Shown: piece by piece, positions 1-8,532 of the stretch | Numbering within the stretch: position 1 is the first letter of the stretch | Layout of the letters: each line of letters opens with the position of its first letter | Source: Pyruvatibacter mobilis | Lineage (GTDB): Bacteria; Pseudomonadota; Alphaproteobacteria; CGMCC-115125 | Length of the DNA stretch: 64,000 bases | Reading direction: 5' to 3' | Assembly (NCBI RefSeq): GCF_012848855.1 | Contig: NZ_CP051630.1 | Coordinates: 1,033,501-1,097,500 of the forward strand | The notes under the pieces: model-generated | Told to the model about the DNA's origin: nothing | The model's input: the letters and a program-made list of their open reading frames with translations, nothing else | The model's database searches: none | Made by a program: the position numbers and the translations under genes

Positions 1-221
1 GCCTTGGTCAGCTCGATGCCGTCCATCGGGTCCATCATCCAGTCCATGATGATGACGTCGATATTGCTGCCGCGCAGCTGGGACAATGCCTTGGGGCCGT
101 CAGAGGCCTCGTGAATATGTTTGCAGCCGAAGGCGACGAGTATGGCGCGCACGAGACGGCGGATGTGGGTGCTGTCATCCACAATCAAAACCGACAGGCG
201 TGAAAAGTCGTAAGTTTCCAT
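1..221 (-). CDS. Response regulator receiver domain protein (3' part outside window)
   Basis: The visible 73 codons start at an ATG on the minus strand and run off the window edge. They encode the first half of a CheY-like receiver domain: a hydrophobic strand followed by the acidic pair in VLIVDDS, a helix, and then the phosphoacceptor strand VIIMDW with its aspartate. Receiver domains of this kind are phosphorylated by a histidine kinase. The start gives only a short extension (METYDFSRLS) before the domain, so it is either a single-domain regulator or has an output domain beyond the edge. No partner kinase is in view. Confidence 0.85.
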   Translation of the reverse strand, partial: METYDFSRLSVLIVDDSTHIRRLVRAILVAFGCKHIHEASDGPKALSQLRGSNIDVIIMDWMMDPMDGIELTK

Positions 222-299
222 GGCAATCGCCACCCGGGCACCGCTAAGAATTTTCTCTGCTAGGCCCGCAGTATTGCCGCCCGTCCATAAAGTGCCGTT

Positions 300-335
300 A
301 AATCAAAAACTTAAATTCGTATCTAAATTTGATTT
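300..335. promoter_or_regulatory. AT-rich inverted repeat upstream of the response regulator gene
   Basis: AAATCAAA (300-307) and TTTGATTT (328-335) are perfect 8-base inverted repeats in an AT-rich patch lying between the response regulator start and the end of the AbrB-type gene. This is the probable promoter or operator zone of the response regulator. No binding protein can be named. Confidence 0.3.
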
Positions 336-382
336 TGGCTCGCAATTGCTGTGTTTTTCGCTCAATTGCGCGGGTTTTTGGG

Positions 383-1513
383 TCAGTCTTTCTGACCATT
401 TTTCAGTCTGAAGACCAGCGGCGCGCCGATAACGACCATCGCGATGCGCATCACATGCATGGCTGAGACGAATGCCGTGTCGATGCCCAGGATCAGGGCA
501 ATAAGGGCCATTTCGGCCAGGCCGCCGGGGGCGAAGGATAGTGCCAGCACGTCGGCAGGCCTGCCGAGAATGTCGGCGAGGCCATAGGCTGTCAATGCGG
601 CGGCGACCACCATCAAAAGCCCGGAAACCAGGCCTGCGGAGATAATCCGGCGGGCATCGCGCAAGGTCAGCCCGGCGAACCGGCAGCCAATGGATGCTCC
701 GACAACCACCTGGGCGGCGGCGACGATTTCTGCAGGCGGCTTGGCGCTGGACCAGCCCGCCAGATGCACCGCTGCACTCAGGACCATGGGGCCGATGAGG
801 GCCCCGGCCGGCACCCGGCTGACCTTGCCGATCGGGACGCCCAGCAAAGCGCAGGCGGCCAGAATGGCCCCTTCGCCCGGGTCGAGATTGATCAGCGAGC
901 CAACATCGCGCGGCAAGGCGGGGATTTCGAGCCCTTCAATGACGCGGAAGTACACAGGGATCGTTGCCACGACCACGAGGATGCGCGTCGCATGGATCAG
1001 GCTGATGGTCCGGATATCCGCGCCCAGCTCATGGCCCATGATGGCCATTTCGGACAGCCCGCCTGGCGTCGCCGAGAAATAGGCGGTGGTCGTGTCGTAG
1101 CCGGCCCCACAGTGGAACACACAAAAGCCGATAGCCGTAACCAGTGCCACGAACACGCCGAGGGCCAGCACATCCGGCCACCAGCCGGGGATCTGCGCCA
1201 GCAGGTCCGGAGTGAAAGCGCTGCCGAGCATGACGCCAAGCACGGCGATCATCGTGGTTCGCAGCCAGGCATAGACGCCGAGCGTTGCCAGCCCCGCCAT
1301 GGCAGTGCCGGTCGTCACGAACATCGCCCCGAGCATCCACGCCAGCGGTGCGCCGGCGATCGCGAACAGGGCACCGCCCGCAGTCGCGATTGTCAGGGTC
1401 AGGGCGACAGTCTTGTGGGCAGGCGGTGTCGAGCCGGGCAGGGCAAGCCCGCCGGCCGCCACGGCGGCCATGCTGTCGGCGGCTGGTTTCGTCTCGGGCG
1501 TGGAACCGCTCAT
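383..1513 (-). CDS. AbrB-family integral membrane protein
   Basis: A 376-residue, very hydrophobic protein with about ten membrane segments arranged as two similar halves. Each half carries a Gly/Pro-rich stretch of the form FSATPGGLSEMA (first half) and SFAPGGLAEMA (second half). This internal duplication is the hallmark of the Gram-negative AbrB-duplication family, often annotated as ammonia monooxygenase-like or AbrB transporter. The substrate is unknown, and despite the name it is not a DNA-binding protein. Its ATG overlaps the stop of the upstream NAD kinase gene by one base (TGATG), so the two are translationally coupled. No U-rich terminator follows it on its own strand. Confidence 0.85.
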   Translation of the reverse strand: MSGSTPETKPAADSMAAVAAGGLALPGSTPPAHKTVALTLTIATAGGALFAIAGAPLAWMLGAMFVTTGTAMAGLATLGVYAWLRTTMIAVLGVMLGSAFTPDLLAQIPGWWPDVLALGVFVALVTAIGFCVFHCGAGYDTTTAYFSATPGGLSEMAIMGHELGADIRTISLIHATRILVVVATIPVYFRVIEGLEIPALPRDVGSLINLDPGEGAILAACALLGVPIGKVSRVPAGALIGPMVLSAAVHLAGWSSAKPPAEIVAAAQVVVGASIGCRFAGLTLRDARRIISAGLVSGLLMVVAAALTAYGLADILGRPADVLALSFAPGGLAEMALIALILGIDTAFVSAMHVMRIAMVVIGAPLVFRLKNGQKD

Positions 1514-2280
1514 CAGGGCAGGAACTGCTCGGTGATGATGCGCTCGTCGAGATTGCGGTCCTTGTCGAACAGCATGTGCAGGCTGATATTGGCCGCTTCT
1601 TCGATATGGGCGCAGCGCACGGAGCGGAACTCCTGGTGGTCGGCCACTGCGCTCACCGGCCGCTTGCCGGGCTCAAGCACATCAATGCGGACGCAGGCGT
1701 CATGGCGCAGCAAGGCGCCGCGCCAGCGGCGGGGGCGGAAGGCGCTGATGGGGGTGAGCGCCAGCAATTGTGCACCCAGCGGCAGGATCGGTCCGTGGGC
1801 GGAGAGATTATAGGCGGTGGACCCGGCCGGTGTCGCCACCAGCAGTCCGTCGCAGACCAGTTCCTCCATCCGCGTCTTGCCGTCGATCGAGATGCGCAGC
1901 TTGGCGGCCTGGTAGGTCTCGCGCAGCATGGACACCTCGTTGATGGCCAGCGCCTCATGGAGGTTGCCGTCCTCATCCTCGGTGCGCATGCGCAGGGGAT
2001 GAATGGTCGTCTGTTCCGCTGCTTCAATGCGCGCGGGCAGATCCTCTTCCGAATAGTCGTTCATCAGGAAGCCGACGGACCCGCGGTTCATCCCGAAAAT
2101 GGGCCGGTCGGTGCCAAGCTGCCCGTGCAGGGTCTGCAGCATCAGCCCATCGCCACCCAGCGCCACCACGGCGTCGGCATCAGCCGGATCCACATTGCCG
2201 TAGCGGTGGGTCAGGCGTGTGAAAGCGTCCTGCGCTTCCTCATGCGGGCTGGCGACGAATGCGATTTTTGTGGATGCCAT
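1513..2280 (-). CDS. nadK: NAD kinase
   Basis: A 255-residue ATP-NAD kinase, which phosphorylates NAD to NADP in the cytoplasm. The diagnostic GGDG motif is at residues 42-45, followed by the INEVS segment and the [12 protein letters not shown] segment of the NAD-binding domain. The length matches the short alphaproteobacterial form. It is the first gene of a two-gene minus-strand unit with the AbrB-type membrane protein and is divergent from cutA. A GTGTC-ggcg-GACAC repeat (2308-2321) lies in the divergent interval. Confidence 0.95.
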   Translation of the reverse strand: MASTKIAFVASPHEEAQDAFTRLTHRYGNVDPADADAVVALGGDGLMLQTLHGQLGTDRPIFGMNRGSVGFLMNDYSEEDLPARIEAAEQTTIHPLRMRTEDEDGNLHEALAINEVSMLRETYQAAKLRISIDGKTRMEELVCDGLLVATPAGSTAYNLSAHGPILPLGAQLLALTPISAFRPRRWRGALLRHDACVRIDVLEPGKRPVSAVADHQEFRSVRCAHIEEAANISLHMLFDKDRNLDERIITEQFLP

Positions 2281-2475
2281 TATTCTGCTGATCTGGGTGG
2301 CCCTCAGGTGTCGGCGGACACTATATCAGGCGGAACGGGACGGAAACGGATGAAATGCCCTGATTAGCCAAAGGTGCAGGCAGGTGATCATGGGTGAACA
2401 GCCGGCCCGCATCCCGGGGGGCAAATGGGGCATTGCCCACCGGATACAAGGCAGGGATGACCCGGAGAGCGACGA

Positions 2476-2826
2476 ATGACCGATGACGTGGCTGAAGAGA
2501 GCATCGTTTTTATCTACACCACTACACCGTCCGTGGAGGTGGCGCGGCAGCTTGCCAAAGCCATTGTGGCGGCGCGGCTTGCGGCATGCGCCAACATGCT
2601 GCCGGGGATGGAAGCGATCTATGAATGGGACGGCGCCCTCCAGCAAGAGGCTGAGGTCGCGGTGCTGTTCAAGACGCGGGCTGCATGTGTCGCCGCCGCA
2701 ATGGACATGATTGCGGCGAACCATCCATATGACACACCGGCGATCACAGCCTTCACCGCAACGGATGCCGCGCCAGATTTCGCGGCCTGGATCATGGCGC
2801 AGACCACCCGGCAATCATCCAGTTGA
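2476..2826 (+). CDS. cutA: Divalent-cation tolerance protein CutA
   Basis: A 116-residue CutA1-family protein, a small trimeric ferredoxin-like fold with similarity to PII signalling proteins. The family signatures AACANMLPGM, the YEWDG loop and HPYDTPAI near the C-terminus are all present. A GGAGAG Shine-Dalgarno lies about 9 bases before the ATG. CutA was first linked to copper tolerance in E. coli, but its molecular role is still unsettled. It is followed after about 107 bases by glpK, without an obvious terminator. Confidence 0.92.
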   Translation: MTDDVAEESIVFIYTTTPSVEVARQLAKAIVAARLAACANMLPGMEAIYEWDGALQQEAEVAVLFKTRAACVAAAMDMIAANHPYDTPAITAFTATDAAPDFAAWIMAQTTRQSSS

Positions 2827-2933
2827 CGGCAGTCGAGCGCGTGCTGCCTTCATGTTGAAGCTGCGCACGGTGTGTGTACTGTGGCGCTCAAAGGGCTCGG
2901 GCAGAGCAAGCATTTCAGCGGAGGCGGCAACGC

Positions 2934-4433
2934 ATGGCGGCGACGCATATTCTTTCCATCGATCAGGGCACCACATCGTCGCGTGCCATCCTGTTCGATG
3001 ACGCAGGCGTACCTGTCGCCAGTGCCCAGAAGGACCTCACCCAGCATTTCCCCAATGACGGATGGGTCGAGCATGACCCGATGGAGATCTGGCAGGACAC
3101 GCTCTCGGTTTGCCGCGAGGTGATTGAAGGGCAGGGCATCGATTGCATTGCCGCCATCGGCATCACCAACCAGCGTGAGACCACCGTGGTGTGGGATCGC
3201 AAGACCGGGGAGCCTCTCCACCGTGCCATCGTCTGGCAGGACCGGCGGACGGCGGAAGACTGCGCACGACTGAAGCGTGAAGGGCATGAGGCCCTGTTCC
3301 AGTCCCGCACGGGCCTTCTTCTCGATCCCTATTTCTCCGGCACCAAGGTCGCGTGGATTCTCGACAATGTGGAAGGCGCGCGGTCGCGGGCCGAGAAGGG
3401 AGAATTGTGCTTCGGCACCATCGACAGCTGGCTGGTCTACAAGCTGACAGGGGGGGAGGTGCACGCCACTGATGTCACCAACGCCTCGCGTACGCTGCTT
3501 TTCAACATCGAGACCCAGGACTGGGATGAAGATTTGCTGGAGCTCCTCCGTGTCCCGCGGGAGATGCTGCCGCGGGTGCTGGACCCGTCGGCCATGTTTG
3601 GCACCACGGCACCGGACGTGTTCGGCGCGCCGCTGCCCGTGGCGGGCATTCTGGGTGACCAGCAGGCGGCAACTGTCGGCCAGGCCTGTTTCGCACCTGG
3701 TCTGATGAAATCCACCTACGGCACCGGCTGCTTCGCGCTGGTGAACACGGGCGCGACCAAGGTGGACAGCACCAACAAGCTGCTCGGCACCATCGCCTAC
3801 CGCTTCGGCGGGGAGCCGGCCTATGCCCTTGAAGGTTCCATCTTCATGGCCGGGGCCATCGTCCAGTGGCTGCGCGACAAGATGGGGCTCATTGCAACGT
3901 CGTCCGAAAGCGAGGCGGTGGCGCGGGAGGCGGACCCCAAGTCCAACGTGTTCCTGGTGCCGGCCTTCACCGGGCTCGGCGCGCCCTACTGGGATCCGCA
4001 TGCGCGCGGTACCATCATCGGCATGACACGGAACACCGGCCGGGCTGAAATCGTGCGTGCCGCGCTTGAGGCGGTTGCGTTCCAGACACGCGACCTGATG
4101 CTGGCGATGGCGGAAGACATGAAGAATGCCGGGCTCACCGCGCCGACCGAATTGCGCGTGGACGGCGGCATGGTGGCCAATGACTGGTTCTGCCAGGTCC
4201 TGGCCGACACGTTGGGCCGCCCGATTGCCCGGCCCGCGGTGACTGAAACCACGTCGCTCGGGGCGGCCTTTGCGGCCGGGCTCACCGTCGGCCTGTTCAA
4301 ATCCACGGATGACGTGGAAGGCATCTGGAAGCTCGACCGCTGCTTTGACCCCGCGCAGGACAAGGACTGGCGGGACAGCCGTTATGCGGGCTGGCAATCC
4401 GCCGTGGCGCGCGCCCGCGTGGAGCAGAGCTGA
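2934..4433 (+). CDS. glpK: Glycerol kinase
   Basis: A 499-residue FGGY-family kinase, the usual GlpK length, converting glycerol and ATP to sn-glycerol 3-phosphate. The N-terminal phosphate-binding loop reads [35 protein letters not shown] and the C-terminal [12 protein letters not shown] and [10 protein letters not shown] segments are all diagnostic. The ATG at 2934 is chosen because GGAGG sits 9 bases upstream and the protein then begins directly at the first strand. Longer in-frame starts add a basic, unconserved tail. No glycerol facilitator or GlpD gene is adjacent. Confidence 0.96.
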   Translation: MAATHILSIDQGTTSSRAILFDDAGVPVASAQKDLTQHFPNDGWVEHDPMEIWQDTLSVCREVIEGQGIDCIAAIGITNQRETTVVWDRKTGEPLHRAIVWQDRRTAEDCARLKREGHEALFQSRTGLLLDPYFSGTKVAWILDNVEGARSRAEKGELCFGTIDSWLVYKLTGGEVHATDVTNASRTLLFNIETQDWDEDLLELLRVPREMLPRVLDPSAMFGTTAPDVFGAPLPVAGILGDQQAATVGQACFAPGLMKSTYGTGCFALVNTGATKVDSTNKLLGTIAYRFGGEPAYALEGSIFMAGAIVQWLRDKMGLIATSSESEAVAREADPKSNVFLVPAFTGLGAPYWDPHARGTIIGMTRNTGRAEIVRAALEAVAFQTRDLMLAMAEDMKNAGLTAPTELRVDGGMVANDWFCQVLADTLGRPIARPAVTETTSLGAAFAAGLTVGLFKSTDDVEGIWKLDRCFDPAQDKDWRDSRYAGWQSAVARARVEQS

Positions 4434-4520
4434 GGTAGGGCGCTGCTCCTAATTGCGCTATAGTGACGTCAAACAATCCCGCCATCCTGGTCGGACAGGC
4501 GGGAGATGGGAGGGTGTCGC

Positions 4521-5924
4521 ATGAGCGCGTTGATCGACCAGCTCAAGGAGCTGCTGGGCCCCAATGGCTATCTCGAAGGGGCGGATGCGGAAGCCAAGGC
4601 GTCGTCGGGGTGGAGCCATCTTGGCACCCCGCCCATGGTGCTGCGCCCTGCCTCAACCGAGGAAGTGGCGGAGGTCATGCGCCTGTGCCATGCGGCAGGT
4701 CAGCCGATCGTCGCCTGGGGCGGGCTCACTGGTCTTGTCGAAAGCGCGAATGTGGAACATGGCGAGCTTGCCCTGTCCCTTGAGCGGATAAATGCCATTG
4801 AGGAAATCGACGAGATCGCAGGCACGGCGACGCTGCAGAGCGGGGCCGTGTTGCAGGCGGTGCAGGAAGAGATCGAAACCCATGGCCTGATCCTGCCGCT
4901 TGATCTGGGGGCGCGGGGGTCCGCCACCATTGGCGGCAATATCTCCACCAATGCCGGCGGCAACCGCGTCATCCGCTACGGGATGATGCGCGACATGGTG
5001 CTCGGCCTCGAAGTCGTGCTGGCAGACGGCACCGTGCTGTCGTCCCTGGGCAAGATGATCAAGAACAATGCGGGCTATGATCTGAAGCAGCTGTTCATCG
5101 GCTCGGAGGGTACGCTCGGCATCGTCACCCGCGCCGTGGTGCGTCTGCGCCGCAAGCCCGACAGTCAGGATACGGCCTTTGTGGCGGTGGAGAATTTCGA
5201 CAAGCTTCCGAAGCTGCTGGACCTTATGGACCGCCGCCTTGCGGGGACGCTGTCGGCCTTTGAGTGCCTGTGGCAGGACTTCTACAAATTGCTGACAACT
5301 GAGCCCGCGCCCCATACGCCGCCGCTCTCCCAGGACTATCCTTATTATGTTCTGATCGAGGCCATGGGGGCTGATCAGGACAAGGACACGGCGCGGTTCG
5401 AAGCCGCGCTCGAAGATGCCTTCGAGGCCGGGCTCATCAGTGACGCGGTGCTGGCCAAGAGCCAGGCGGAGCGCGACCGCATGTGGGCCATCCGCGACGA
5501 TGTGGGGCAGGTGGCGCAGAACTGGCCGATCTTCACCTTTGACGTCAGCCTCCCGGTCAAAGACATGGAAGCCTATGTGGCCGAGATGAAGGCCCGCCTC
5601 ACGGACCGCTATCCGGACCACACGGCGATGATTTTTGGCCATCTCGGCGACGGCAATCTGCATGTGGTGGCCGGTGTCGGCGATGACAGCCTTGAAGCCC
5701 GGCGCAGCGTCGAGGCGTGCGTCTACGAGCCCCTGCGTTCGCGTGGCGGGTCGGTCTCTGCCGAACACGGTGTGGGGCTTGAGAAATTGCCCTATCTGGG
5801 CTTTACACGCTCACCGGAAGAAATCGCTACCATGCGGGCGATCAAGCAGGCGCTCGACCCCAAGGGCGTTCTGAACCCGGGCAAGATTTTTGAAACTCAG
5901 CCGCTCAAATCTGCGGCTGAATGA
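4521..5924 (+). CDS. FAD-binding 2-hydroxyacid dehydrogenase (GlcD/D-lactate dehydrogenase type)
   Basis: A 467-residue flavoprotein of the vanillyl-alcohol oxidase superfamily. The N-terminal PP-loop FAD domain (about 35-215) contains GGLTGLVES and ISTNAGGNRVIRYG. The C-terminal cap domain contains the metal/substrate segment GHLGDGNLHV (about 373-382) and the closing EHGVGLEK. Members oxidise D-lactate, glycolate or D-2-hydroxyglutarate; the substrate cannot be fixed from sequence. The ATG at 4521 has a GGAGGG ribosome site, preferable to the ATG 15 bases earlier. The class II aldolase gene begins 12 bases downstream, so they form one operon, suggesting hydroxyacid or small-sugar catabolism. 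Confidence 0.88.
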   Translation: MSALIDQLKELLGPNGYLEGADAEAKASSGWSHLGTPPMVLRPASTEEVAEVMRLCHAAGQPIVAWGGLTGLVESANVEHGELALSLERINAIEEIDEIAGTATLQSGAVLQAVQEEIETHGLILPLDLGARGSATIGGNISTNAGGNRVIRYGMMRDMVLGLEVVLADGTVLSSLGKMIKNNAGYDLKQLFIGSEGTLGIVTRAVVRLRRKPDSQDTAFVAVENFDKLPKLLDLMDRRLAGTLSAFECLWQDFYKLLTTEPAPHTPPLSQDYPYYVLIEAMGADQDKDTARFEAALEDAFEAGLISDAVLAKSQAERDRMWAIRDDVGQVAQNWPIFTFDVSLPVKDMEAYVAEMKARLTDRYPDHTAMIFGHLGDGNLHVVAGVGDDSLEARRSVEACVYEPLRSRGGSVSAEHGVGLEKLPYLGFTRSPEEIATMRAIKQALDPKGVLNPGKIFETQPLKSAAE

Positions 5925-5936
5925 TTGGAGGGATCC

Positions 5937-6722
5937 ATGGCTGTACAGTTTGACGTGCCGGACGCGCACAATGTCGAGTCCGTGAAGGACAGGGTGTCGC
6001 CTGAGGAGTGGCAGGCCCGCGTGGACCTTGCTGCGCTCTACCGCATCGTGGCCGATTACGGCTGGGATGACCTGCTCTTCACTCATCTATCCGTCCGCGT
6101 TCCCGGTCCGGAGCATCACTTTCTGTTGAACCCCTTCGGCATGATGTTCGAAGAGGTCACAGCCTCGTCCCTGGTCAAGGTGGACAAGGACGGCAACAAG
6201 GTGATGGACAGCCCCTATGACATCAACCCGGCCGGCTTCACTATCCATTCAGCCGTTCACATGGCGCGCGAGGATGCCAAGTGCGTCATGCATCTGCATA
6301 CGGATGATGGCGTGGCCGTGTCCTCCATGGCTGACGGCCTGATGCCCATCACCCAGCACGCCATGCAGTGCGGCGAGATCGCCTATCATGAATATGAAGG
6401 CGTGGCGCTGGACCATGACGAGCGCGAACGCATTGTTCAGGATCTGGGCGACAAGCAGTTCATGCTGCTGCGAAATCACGGCACCCTGACGGTCGGTCCG
6501 GACGTGCCAGCTGCCTTCCTTGCCATGTATTACCTGGAGCGGGCCTGCACCATGCAGGTGCGCGCGCTGTCCGGGGGTGTAAAGGTCAATACGCCGCCGC
6601 AGGGCACGCCTGACAAGGCACATCATCAGAGCGAAGTGCTGTTCGACGGCTCCGCCAGCCCGCTCGTCTGGCCGCCGATCCTGCGCAAGCTGGACCGTAA
6701 GGACCCGAGCTATCGGACCTGA
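5937..6722 (+). CDS. Class II aldolase/adducin family protein
   Basis: A 261-residue protein of the class II aldolase/adducin family. The metal-binding histidines are visible in CVMHLHTDD (two His) and in LLRNHGTLTVG (third His). HSAVHMARED and the acidic LDHDERERI segment complete the fold. Members cleave or epimerise sugar phosphates, but many bacterial homologues of this length have no assigned substrate. An ATG at 5937 preceded by GGAGGG 5 bases upstream is preferred over an in-frame TTG at 5925. It is co-transcribed with the preceding FAD dehydrogenase and closed by a strong terminator. Confidence 0.88.
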   Translation: MAVQFDVPDAHNVESVKDRVSPEEWQARVDLAALYRIVADYGWDDLLFTHLSVRVPGPEHHFLLNPFGMMFEEVTASSLVKVDKDGNKVMDSPYDINPAGFTIHSAVHMAREDAKCVMHLHTDDGVAVSSMADGLMPITQHAMQCGEIAYHEYEGVALDHDERERIVQDLGDKQFMLLRNHGTLTVGPDVPAAFLAMYYLERACTMQVRALSGGVKVNTPPQGTPDKAHHQSEVLFDGSASPLVWPPILRKLDRKDPSYRT

Positions 6723-6748
6723 TCTGCTTGATCCATCCCAACGACGTG

Positions 6749-6787
6749 AACCGGCCGCTGCTTTCAGAGTAGCGGCCGGTTTTCTTT
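6749..6787 (+). terminator. Rho-independent terminator after the aldolase gene
   Basis: Perfect 11-bp stem AACCGGCCGCT (6749-6759) / AGCGGCCGGTT (6771-6781) with an 11-base loop, followed by TTCTTTT. It ends the FAD dehydrogenase/aldolase transcript. Confidence 0.88.
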
Positions 6788-6792
6788 TGAAT

Positions 6793-6809
6793 TGACAAAC
6801 TGTCAGACA
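6793..6809. promoter_or_regulatory. Palindromic operator candidate before the TetR gene, overlapping a -35-like TTGACA
   Basis: TGACA-aac-TGTCA (6793-6805) is an inverted repeat, and TGTC-A-GACA (6801-6809) forms a second, overlapping one. The first overlaps a consensus-like TTGACA, 33 bases ahead of the TetR start codon. An autoregulatory site for the TetR protein is likely but not proven. Confidence 0.45.
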
Positions 6810-6825
6810 AGGTGAGACTTGCCCC

Positions 6826-7476
6826 ATGAGCGATTTGACCACAACCGACACCCCGGCTGCCGACGCGACCGTGTCGCCCGAGCCGCGGGCACGGCGGGGC
6901 CAGGCGCGCGGCGACACGCGGGCGAGGCTGCTGGCAGCGGCGGAAGCGTTGTTCGTGGAAAAGGGCTTCCACGCCACGCGGCCGCAGGACATTTCCCGCG
7001 CCGCCGGGGTGGGGCACGGCACCTTCTACCTTCACTTCAAGGACAAGCAGGATTGCTTCCTCGCCTTTGCCGAGAAAGCCGCTGAAACGCTTGAAGCGTT
7101 CGTTGAGGAAGGTGTGTCCGAGAATGCGCCGCCCTATGAGTCGATCCGCGGCACGATGGAGCGCACCTATCAGTTCGCCGAAGCCAATCCCGGCCTAATG
7201 GCCGCCGCGTTGACGGATATCAGCGTCATTGATGGCGGCGAGGGTGGTGCGGTGCTCATGCAGCGCTGGGGTGAGCAGTGGGCGGAGCGTCTGGCGGGGT
7301 GGCAGGCAGAAGGGCGTTTGCGGCCTGGTGTCGACACTGCGTTCATCGGGTTTGCCATTCCCGGCATGATGCGCCAGGCGGGCCTCCGCGCGGTGCGTGA
7401 TGACACGGAGCCCGGCGCCGCCGTGGATGCGCTGATGGAATTTCTGTCGGTTGGCCTCGGCCTCACCGACGACTGA
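6826..7476 (+). CDS. TetR/AcrR family transcriptional regulator
   Basis: A 216-residue repressor-type regulator. An N-terminal disordered, Arg-rich tail (RARRGQARGDTR) leads into the TetR helix-turn-helix. It runs from ARLLAAAEALFVEKGF through TRPQDISRAAGVGHGTFYLHF to KDKQDCFLAF, roughly residues 27-78. The C-terminal ligand domain is unlike any I can assign. It lies 48 bases before an SDR gene and near a Coq4-family gene, both on the same strand, so these are its probable targets. Inverted repeats at 6793-6809 and 8472-8516 are candidate operators. Confidence 0.93.
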   Translation: MSDLTTTDTPAADATVSPEPRARRGQARGDTRARLLAAAEALFVEKGFHATRPQDISRAAGVGHGTFYLHFKDKQDCFLAFAEKAAETLEAFVEEGVSENAPPYESIRGTMERTYQFAEANPGLMAAALTDISVIDGGEGGAVLMQRWGEQWAERLAGWQAEGRLRPGVDTAFIGFAIPGMMRQAGLRAVRDDTEPGAAVDALMEFLSVGLGLTDD

Positions 7477-7524
7477 ACGGCCACAAAGGCCGACACCAAA
7501 GACTGAAGTAAGGGAGTACGGCCA

Positions 7525-8436
7525 ATGCCGATCACGGATTTTGCGGGCAAGACAGCGTTCATCACCGGCGGTGCCAGTGGCATCGGGCTCGCCATGGCCA
7601 AGAGCTTCGCAGCGCGCGGCGCCAATGTCATGCTGGCCGACATCGAGGAAGCCCCTCTCAAGGCCGCGATCGAGCTTCTCTCAAAGACAAATGCCCAGGT
7701 GGATGGCGTGGTGCTGGACGTATCCGACCGCAACGCCATGCAGGCGGCCGCGAAAAAGACCATCGACCGTTTCGGCAAGGTGCACATTGTCTGCAACAAT
7801 GCAGGCATTGGTGCCGGCGGGCCGATGGATGAAATCTCGCCGCAGGATTGGGAATGGTCCATCGACGTTAATCTGAAGGGCGTTGTCTGGGGCATTGAGG
7901 CCTTCGTACCGCTGATCAAGGAGCATGGCGAAGGCGGTCATGTGGTCAATACGGCGTCCATGGCCGGCGTGGTGCCGGTGCCGGGCTTCGGGCCCTATAC
8001 CGCAACCAAATATGCGGTGGTCGGCATGTCCGAGGATCTTTCAATGGAGCTTGATCCGTTCGGCATCGGTGTATCAGTCCTGTGCCCGGGGTTTGTCGCC
8101 ACGCAGATCGCCAATTCGCGCCGCACACGCTCCACAGACAAATATGGCGACGACGCCGTTGAGGATGACACCATCACCGCTGCCAACACGGCGGTCGCGG
8201 CCGGTATTCCTGCGGAAGTCGTAGGCGAGCGTGTCGTGGAATGCATCCTCGAAAACCGGCTTTATGCCTTCACTCATCCTGAGTTCAAGGACCCGGCCCA
8301 GGCACGGTTTGACCGCATGGCGGCGGATTTCGAGGCAGCCGCCACTAGCGCGTCGATTACCGGGGTGGATGCGGGTGTAAAGGAGCGCCAGCTCGCCGCA
8401 TCTGATGCGCTGGTCGAGGGTATGCAGCAGCAGTGA
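7525..8436 (+). CDS. Short-chain dehydrogenase/reductase (SDR)
   Basis: A 303-residue classical SDR. The Rossmann cofactor loop is TGGASGIGLA near the N-terminus. The next conserved elements are NNAGIGAG, the catalytic serine in VNTASMAGV, and the catalytic YTATK. An acidic residue after the second strand (LADIEE) favours NAD over NADP. The C-terminal extension of about 60 residues beyond the core is typical of SDRs acting on bulky hydrophobic alcohols. The substrate is unknown. It starts 48 bases after the TetR gene with an AAGGGAG ribosome site and is probably under its control. Confidence 0.92.
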   Translation: MPITDFAGKTAFITGGASGIGLAMAKSFAARGANVMLADIEEAPLKAAIELLSKTNAQVDGVVLDVSDRNAMQAAAKKTIDRFGKVHIVCNNAGIGAGGPMDEISPQDWEWSIDVNLKGVVWGIEAFVPLIKEHGEGGHVVNTASMAGVVPVPGFGPYTATKYAVVGMSEDLSMELDPFGIGVSVLCPGFVATQIANSRRTRSTDKYGDDAVEDDTITAANTAVAAGIPAEVVGERVVECILENRLYAFTHPEFKDPAQARFDRMAADFEAAATSASITGVDAGVKERQLAASDALVEGMQQQ

Positions 8437-8471
8437 CAGAGCCATTTTGCGGGCCTGTCCGTAAAATCCGC

Positions 8472-8516
8472 TTGTAAGTCGCTGCGTTAAGGCTCATCTT
8501 ACTTACAAAATTGTAT
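8472..8516. promoter_or_regulatory. Nested inverted repeats upstream of the Coq4-like gene
   Basis: TTGTAAGT (8472-8479) and ACTTACAA (8501-8508) are perfect 8-base inverted repeats separated by 21 bases. The second arm is also part of TACAA-aa-TTGTA (8505-8516). The arrangement, immediately before the ribosome site of the next gene, looks like a repressor-binding region, plausibly for the nearby TetR protein. Confidence 0.4.
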
Positions 8517-8532
8517 GGAAGGAGACGCCGCC

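Noticed and set aside
381-403. GGTCAG/CTGACC hairpin followed by ATTTTT
   Set aside because: It would terminate plus-strand transcription, but no plus-strand gene precedes it and it overlaps the end of the minus-strand AbrB-type gene.
2308-2321. GTGTC-ggcg-GACAC repeat upstream of nadK
   Set aside because: Five-base arms are expected by chance in GC-rich DNA and no promoter of good quality aligns with it, so it is not listed as a separate site.
764-2367. Overlapping plus-strand open frames opposite the AbrB-type gene and nadK
   Set aside because: The minus-strand genes have clear family motifs (GGDG, APGGLAEMA), while these frames are Arg/His-rich with none.
2850-4397. A 515-codon open frame opposite glpK
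   Set aside because: Antisense shadow of glpK; low-complexity His/Arg-rich translation with no family features.
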